A DNA stretch of 57,642 nucleotides from Candidatus Gastranaerophilales bacterium. GTDB taxonomy: Bacteria > Cyanobacteriota > Vampirovibrionia > Gastranaerophilales > Gastranaerophilaceae. Shown piece after piece: positions 53,337-57,642 of the stretch (position 1 is its first letter; every line of letters starts with the position of its first letter). The notes beneath the pieces were generated by a model. The model was not told the origin of the DNA. It did no database searches and saw nothing but the letters and a program-made list of their open reading frames with translations. The DNA lies in contig CALUYT010000004.1 of assembly GCA_944325085.1 (NCBI GenBank), positions 1 through 57,642 of the forward strand, given 5' to 3'. Position numbers and translations under genes: made by a program.

Positions 53337-53699
53337 ATGGTAGAAGCATTACAACAAACACCCCCACAATCATTCACAACAATCAAATACACAACAAAAG
53401 ATGGGGAACACATTTCTGCAACCAAAAACAACGGTATTGTAACATTAGTAGGAGACAAAAATGGCACACGTCAAATGCCATTAGATGATTTTGTAAAAAA
53501 AGAATTAGCAACAAATCTTGCAAACGTTCAACTAGAAAAAGAGCCCCAAAAAGATACAGTTGAAATATCAAAAACAGCTGCAAAACCGGAAGCAGACAAA
53601 GCAACTGAAAAGAAAGATATTGACAAACCTCAAGCAAAAACCCCAGAAAAAACAAACGAAACAAAACCTGAAGAAAAGAAATTGGACGTTACAGTTTAG
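53337..53699 (+). CDS. Unknown protein with Lys/Pro/Thr/Glu-rich tail (120 aa)
   Basis: Not recognised. Residues 1-65 look folded (SFTTIKYTTKDGEHISATKNNGIVTLVGDKNGTRQMPLDDFVKKELA), with beta strands and a helix; the last ~55 are low-complexity, charged and probably disordered. AAGGAAGG precedes the ATG. Has its own terminator. No signal peptide. Confidence 0.72.
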   Translation: MVEALQQTPPQSFTTIKYTTKDGEHISATKNNGIVTLVGDKNGTRQMPLDDFVKKELATNLANVQLEKEPQKDTVEISKTAAKPEADKATEKKDIDKPQAKTPEKTNETKPEEKKLDVTV

Positions 53700-53721
53700 T
53701 TTTCAAAAATAAAAAAACTTT

Positions 53722-53755
53722 AAAGCTTCGGTCTTATCGACCGAAGCTTTTTACA
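53722..53755. terminator. Terminator between convergent genes at 53699 and 53751
   Basis: AAAGCTTCGGTC (53722-53733), loop TTATC, GACCGAAGCTTT (53739-53750), with A-run and T-run on both sides. Confidence 0.93.
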
Positions 53756-54149
53756 TTCTACATAGTTTTAAAGCAACATTTGCAACTGCCGTTCCCTGCA
53801 CAATAGGCTGAAATTTTGCATATTTATTATAATCGCCATAAATAAAATTACCTTGCTTATCATAAGAATCAATAACACCAATTTTGTACGTATTTTTACT
53901 GCAATCTATAGTATAACGACTCATTGTATAAAACACATCTCTACCATTAATTGGTTCATACTGACCTTTATTAAAAGATTTCAAAACAAAAGTAAAGCCA
54001 TAAATATCTTCAGTTCCGACAATTCCTTCAGGATTTATAAATATATTCTGTGCAACTTGTTTCCAAGTAGTATCTTCAACAACTTGTTCAGAATAAGCCA
54101 CTAACGTGGATAATATAAATATAGCAAATATAAAAATATAATTTTTCAT
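53751..54149 (-). CDS. Small exported protein of unknown function (132 aa)
   Basis: Residues 1-20 form a signal peptide (NYIFIFAIFILSTLVAYS). The mature part is beta-rich with tryptophan and aromatic residues (DTTWKQVAQNIFINPEGIV, YTIDCSKNTYKIGVIDSYDKQGNFIYGDYNKYAKFQPI), like small periplasmic proteins of the surface-adhesin-E type, though no family is certain. One pair of cysteines (DCSKN and LCRM) may be disulfide-bonded. Single gene. Confidence 0.75.
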   Translation of the reverse strand: MKNYIFIFAIFILSTLVAYSEQVVEDTTWKQVAQNIFINPEGIVGTEDIYGFTFVLKSFNKGQYEPINGRDVFYTMSRYTIDCSKNTYKIGVIDSYDKQGNFIYGDYNKYAKFQPIVQGTAVANVALKLCRM

Positions 54150-54199
54150 ATAATCTTTGTCTTTATCTTTATTATATTGATATTATTCGCAAAGTCACA

Positions 54200-55885
54200 T
54201 TAACGAACTTTTTGGAACAAATAATATGTGTAATTCCCTTTTGTAAAAGAGTTTGCTAACACAAAATTTCTTCCAAGCATAACATCCAAATCATTTAAAT
54301 ATTTTTCCATCATAATGCCAAGACTACGATTTTTTATATCTTGAATACTTGAAATAGACTTTCTAGTTTCTTCTAAAGGAACTACAGAATTAGCATCCCC
54401 ACCATACAATGCCAACAACACATATCTACCAACAGGAACAGTATTATTAACATTTTTCATAAAATATTGGTCAAAATTCTCAGAAAAACATCTATCAGCA
54501 AATACGGCATCGTATATTACACCGTATTTTGCATCTTTGTCCATAAGTTTTTGCTGTGATTTATCATAAAAATTATCATTATAAGGATTACGTATCTCTT
54601 TATGAAAATCAAAATTAAAAACTCTTGGAGCTCCTTTAGATCTAAAATAATACGGAGCATCTGCACCTAATGGCATGATGACAATATCTTTTTCATTTAA
54701 TTTGAGATTATCTGCCTCAACCCTTACAGTTTTAAAAGCCTGAGTTTTTAAATATTTTATAGTATCAAGTTTTTGAACATTATAAACTAACGCAACCAAA
54801 ATAAAAATACCTAAAAATACCTTAAAATGCACAGCTGAGATTTTCTTATACAAACCATAAACAGATAATATAATAATAGGCGGTAACAAATATAATATAT
54901 ATCTAACGGTAAAAACAAAAACCTCTGCATACGATAAAATTACGGCTAACAAAAAGTTAACAATAAAAATTAAATATAAAACTTTTAAAAATTTTTCAGA
55001 AAGTTTACACCCTTGCACATACCCATAAACAAAATATACACAAGGTACAATAACCAAAAATGTAAATGTTAGCGTTATCAAATAAGGATCACCCTCAGGC
55101 CAATATGGATTTGGAGTCATTATTATTCCAAAGAAGTTCCTTATCATATCAATAACATGGAAAAATAATAACGGCCCTTCATGCTTTATTACAAATAAAC
55201 TTCTCATTTTGGCATAATAAATAATCAGCGCAAAATAAGGTAATAATAATACAACTTCACATAATAAGCCCTTTAAATATTTATAGAAACAGTCTTTTTT
55301 ACACTTAAATAAATAAAAACCATAACAACACGCCAATGAAAAATTATATAAAATAGCGCCAACTAAAGTATATGGAATCAAAATATTTGTCACAACTAAT
55401 TTTACTAAAGATTTAGTGTCATTTTTTTGTTCAAAATCTATTAAATAATTTAACGATAGTAAAACCATAAAAACAGCAAGAGGATACATTCTAGCTTCAA
55501 CGGAGAAAAAGACCAAAACAGGACTCGCTGTAGCAACCAAACAAGCAAATAATGCAACAATATTTGGTACAATCTTTTTTGCAACAATATAAACAAGAGG
55601 TACAGTTCCTATACCAAAAATTATAGACAATGATCTAATAGCAATCTCACTATCCCCAAATATTTTCATCCAAACATGTAAAATTAAAAAATATAAAGGT
55701 GTATGTTGCAAATCTAAATGCAACAAATTATTAAAAATTCCCATAGGAAAAGTTTGTTTCGCACTAAACCATGAACAAGCTTCGTCATACCAAAATGGCA
55801 TATTTATATACAGTAATCTTATTCCAATTACAACAACAAATAACAAAAAAATATATAATATATTCAAAAATTTCTTTTTATCCAT
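54200..55885 (-). CDS. GT39/PMT_2-type membrane glycosyltransferase
   Basis: A 561-residue protein with about 11 to 12 membrane helices and the GT-C N-terminal motif FWYDEACSWF, whose Asp-Glu pair is catalytic in the PMT_2/ArnT-like family. DLQHTPLYFLILHVWMKIFGDSEIAIRSLSIIFG follows as usual. A C-terminal periplasmic domain of ~170 residues is present. Probable transfer of sugar from a polyprenyl-phosphate carrier to an envelope molecule; the acceptor is unknown. Monocistronic. Confidence 0.9.
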   Translation of the reverse strand: MDKKKFLNILYIFLLFVVVIGIRLLYINMPFWYDEACSWFSAKQTFPMGIFNNLLHLDLQHTPLYFLILHVWMKIFGDSEIAIRSLSIIFGIGTVPLVYIVAKKIVPNIVALFACLVATASPVLVFFSVEARMYPLAVFMVLLSLNYLIDFEQKNDTKSLVKLVVTNILIPYTLVGAILYNFSLACCYGFYLFKCKKDCFYKYLKGLLCEVVLLLPYFALIIYYAKMRSLFVIKHEGPLLFFHVIDMIRNFFGIIMTPNPYWPEGDPYLITLTFTFLVIVPCVYFVYGYVQGCKLSEKFLKVLYLIFIVNFLLAVILSYAEVFVFTVRYILYLLPPIIILSVYGLYKKISAVHFKVFLGIFILVALVYNVQKLDTIKYLKTQAFKTVRVEADNLKLNEKDIVIMPLGADAPYYFRSKGAPRVFNFDFHKEIRNPYNDNFYDKSQQKLMDKDAKYGVIYDAVFADRCFSENFDQYFMKNVNNTVPVGRYVLLALYGGDANSVVPLEETRKSISSIQDIKNRSLGIMMEKYLNDLDVMLGRNFVLANSFTKGNYTYYLFQKVR

Positions 55886-56052
55886 TAGTTCAATATCCCT
55901 CTCTTCAATAAGTTAAATTTTATCAAAAATAAGAAATTTTAGCCAGTTTTTAAAGATTTTGAAAAAAAATGAACAAAATTAATTAAAAATCGTATACTAG
56001 ATATAGAAGAAAAAAAACTACAAAAAGGTAGTACAAAATGAAAGGAAGAGAA

Positions 56053-56670
56053 ATGAAAAAATTATTAATTTTAGCTGGAGTGATCGCACTAACATCAACA
56101 ATGCAAACATTTGCACAAGAACCGCCAGTAAAAGAAGGTCCATGTCCTGTAAAAAAAATAGAATGTACACAAACAAAACTTGATACTAATAAAAATTTCA
56201 AAAAATGTCACTGCGACAAAATACAAAAATTAGAAAAAGATTTGAAACTAACAGCTGAACAAAAAGCTCAAGCAAAAGCACTTAGAGAAGCAGAAGCTGA
56301 AAAAATCAAACCAATACTAGAGCAAATAAAAGTAAAACACCAAGAAATGCAACAAATTTTTGACACTAAATTAACATTTAAAGAAAGACAAGAACAACTA
56401 ACTCCGGTAAGAAAAGACTTGTTTGAACTAAAAAAACAAATCCGAGATATTAAACGTCAAGGCAGAAAAGACTTCGAAGCTATATTAACTACAAAACAAT
56501 TAAAAAAACTAGAAAAAATCAAAAAACAACATAAAGAAGAATTCAAAAAAAATCACAAAGATAGAATGCATAGAAGACCTCAAAGAATGATGAGACCTTG
56601 TCCTCTTCCAGCACCTGCATTAGAACAAAAACCGCTACCAGTACAAGAAATTATGCCTCTTGATGATTAA
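56053..56670 (+). CDS. Spy/CpxP-like periplasmic protein (LTxxQ motifs)
   Basis: A 205-residue protein with signal peptide (residues 1-21, cut after TFA). The helical centre contains LTAEQKAQAKALREAE and later LTTKQLKKLEKIKKQH, the two LTxxQ-type motifs of Spy/CpxP chaperones. Rich in Lys and Gln, with a conserved-looking set of six N-terminal cysteines (GPCPVKKIECTQ, KKCHCDK), which is not usual for Spy. The C-terminus is Pro-rich. The ATG at 56053 with GGAAGAG upstream is preferred over the ATG at 56038. Possible metal or stress role is inference. Confidence 0.78.
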   Translation: MKKLLILAGVIALTSTMQTFAQEPPVKEGPCPVKKIECTQTKLDTNKNFKKCHCDKIQKLEKDLKLTAEQKAQAKALREAEAEKIKPILEQIKVKHQEMQQIFDTKLTFKERQEQLTPVRKDLFELKKQIRDIKRQGRKDFEAILTTKQLKKLEKIKKQHKEEFKKNHKDRMHRRPQRMMRPCPLPAPALEQKPLPVQEIMPLDD

Positions 56671-56680
56671 TAAAAAAAAT

Positions 56681-56713
56681 AAAAAGGGTTCTGAATACTC
56701 AGAACTCTTTTTA
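56681..56713 (+). terminator. Terminator of the Spy-like gene
   Basis: AAAAAGGGTTCTGA / TCAGAACTCTTTTT with a 4-base loop and one G-U pair. Confidence 0.88.
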
Positions 56714-56769
56714 TTTTAGTACAGTTATTTATTACATGATAAAATAAAAGATATTTAAAAGGAGTTTAT

Positions 56770-57381
56770 ATGAAATATCAAAAAAACAATATTTTAAATA
56801 GCTTAATACTAATTTGTACATGTATTTTATGCTGTAGCTGTACATATAATCAAGAGAACTATACAAGAGAAGCTTACCCTGGATTCTATTGGAAAGAATT
56901 TACTGGAGCTGGTCTTAATTTAAAAGTTCAAGAAAATGATTCTATTAAATTTACATCTAACTCTGATACCATTTTTATAAAAAAATTTTTAGACACTAAA
57001 GATCCAATCTTACAGCCAGTAATAAAAGTTTTTGATTTAAAAAATAACGATATTAATAGTTTATTGAAAACACTCCCTACCAGAAATGATTTTAAAGTCG
57101 ATAGTAACTGGTACAACCTTGCTAATTGCGAATTTTCAAAAGTTTATCAAGACCATAATACACAAAAATATATCCTAATTCCAAAAGGGAAAGCAAAAAT
57201 AGAAATGGATAAATTGGGTACCCAAGAACCAATTCCATTTACCTGTGGAGGATTTGGAGTCGGAAATAGTGGTGCTAGATACTTTACTACATTTAAAAAT
57301 CTTCCAAACAAAGCCATATTTGTCGAAATTGGACAAGATGCACCATTATTTGATGAAAAATCAATAACTCCAGTAAAATAA
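56770..57381 (+). CDS. Putative lipoprotein (203 aa)
   Basis: The N-terminus has a hydrophobic core (LNSLILICTCILCC) ending in a lipobox-like SC (LCCSC), so the mature protein would be lipidated at one of the cysteines near residue 24. The rest is beta-rich with FKVDSNWYNLANCEFSKVYQDHNTQKYILIPKGKAKIEM and GFGVGNSGARYFTTFKNLPNKAIFVEIGQDAPLFDE. Family not recognised. AAGGAG before the ATG. Single gene. Confidence 0.78.
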   Translation: MKYQKNNILNSLILICTCILCCSCTYNQENYTREAYPGFYWKEFTGAGLNLKVQENDSIKFTSNSDTIFIKKFLDTKDPILQPVIKVFDLKNNDINSLLKTLPTRNDFKVDSNWYNLANCEFSKVYQDHNTQKYILIPKGKAKIEMDKLGTQEPIPFTCGGFGVGNSGARYFTTFKNLPNKAIFVEIGQDAPLFDEKSITPVK

Positions 57382-57482
57382 AAAAACACATTAAATAAAA
57401 AAGGAAATGACTCTATTTTTTCAAGTTTTTTCTTGCGAAAATACAAAAGTTTGTTCGAACCCTTATAAGCCAGTCGTAGCAA

Positions 57483-57510
57483 CAAAAAAGACCCAATCGG
57501 GTCTTTTGTT
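57483..57510 (+). terminator. Hairpin after the lipoprotein gene
   Basis: AAAAGACCC / GGGTCTTTT stem with loop AATC, T-rich tail. About 100 bases after the stop at 57381, with the intervening stretch unassigned. Confidence 0.75.
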
Positions 57511-57642
57511 TAAATATGGGGCAAGCAATGGGTTGAACTTCGAACCTTATTGTGTGAAGTTAGCTCATCACCTGCTACATGATGAATATACTATAAACAC
57601 AATTAAAATGCTACTAAAATACAATTATACAAATAAAAGATA

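Overview
The window is AT-rich DNA from an anaerobic, Gram-negative-type bacterium that probably makes flagella. The evidence is LpxK, two MCE/MlaD-type proteins, a TpsB/FhaC outer-membrane transporter, an OmpH/Skp-like chaperone, an NADH-linked trimeric [FeFe]-hydrogenase and a flagellar basal-body operon. Together with the many unfamiliar small proteins, this fits gut Melainabacteria/Vampirovibrionia (Gastranaerophilales-like) best. That placement is inference from gene content, not from a database match. No phage, insertion sequence, rRNA, intact tRNA or CRISPR array was seen.

Layout. 1-830 is the 3' part of tuf (EF-Tu). 900-2660 is a minus-strand cluster of four tiny related proteins and one ribbon-helix-helix protein, with strongly conserved promoter boxes and mostly private terminators. 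2786-14781 holds ychF, a giant GH13-like protein, ahcY, a DUF475/TerC-like membrane protein, two paralogous exported proteins and uvrA. 14925-23334 (plus strand) holds two proteins of unknown role, a small ORF behind a sigma-28-like promoter, obg, a zinc-ribbon peptide with a YhcC-type radical SAM protein, a pair of unknown proteins, folP and an MCE protein. 23363-27518 (minus) is bioD-bioA and the TpsB-type transporter. 27803 is skp-like.

28303-32467 (minus) is the hydrogenase operon, subunits NuoE-like, NuoF-like, then catalytic. 32605-36141 (minus) is a cell-envelope and repair operon: MCE protein, lpxK, nth and an unknown gene. 36402-39982 is a block of unknown, partly coiled-coil proteins. 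40137-43639 holds a degenerate PurH-like protein, a dCMP deaminase and an exported trehalose-synthase-like enzyme. 44993-50878 is the flagellar operon fliE-fliF-(fliG position)-fliH-flhA behind a sigma-28-like promoter, followed by yidD. The remainder holds a DUF512 radical SAM protein with a PadR regulator, a GT39 glycosyltransferase, a Spy/CpxP-like protein and a lipoprotein.

How it fits together. The hydrogenase would dispose of reducing power from sugar fermentation, consistent with two GH13 enzymes. The MCE, LpxK, TpsB and Skp genes build and traffic an outer membrane. Most genes end in strong hairpin-plus-T terminators, many serving convergent pairs. The most unusual features are the small-protein cassette cluster at 0.9-2.7 kb, whose promoter architecture recurs once more at 15.7 kb; the PurH-like pseudoenzyme; the possible leaderless folP start inside a perfect hairpin; and a protein in the fliG position that lacks recognisable FliG motifs.
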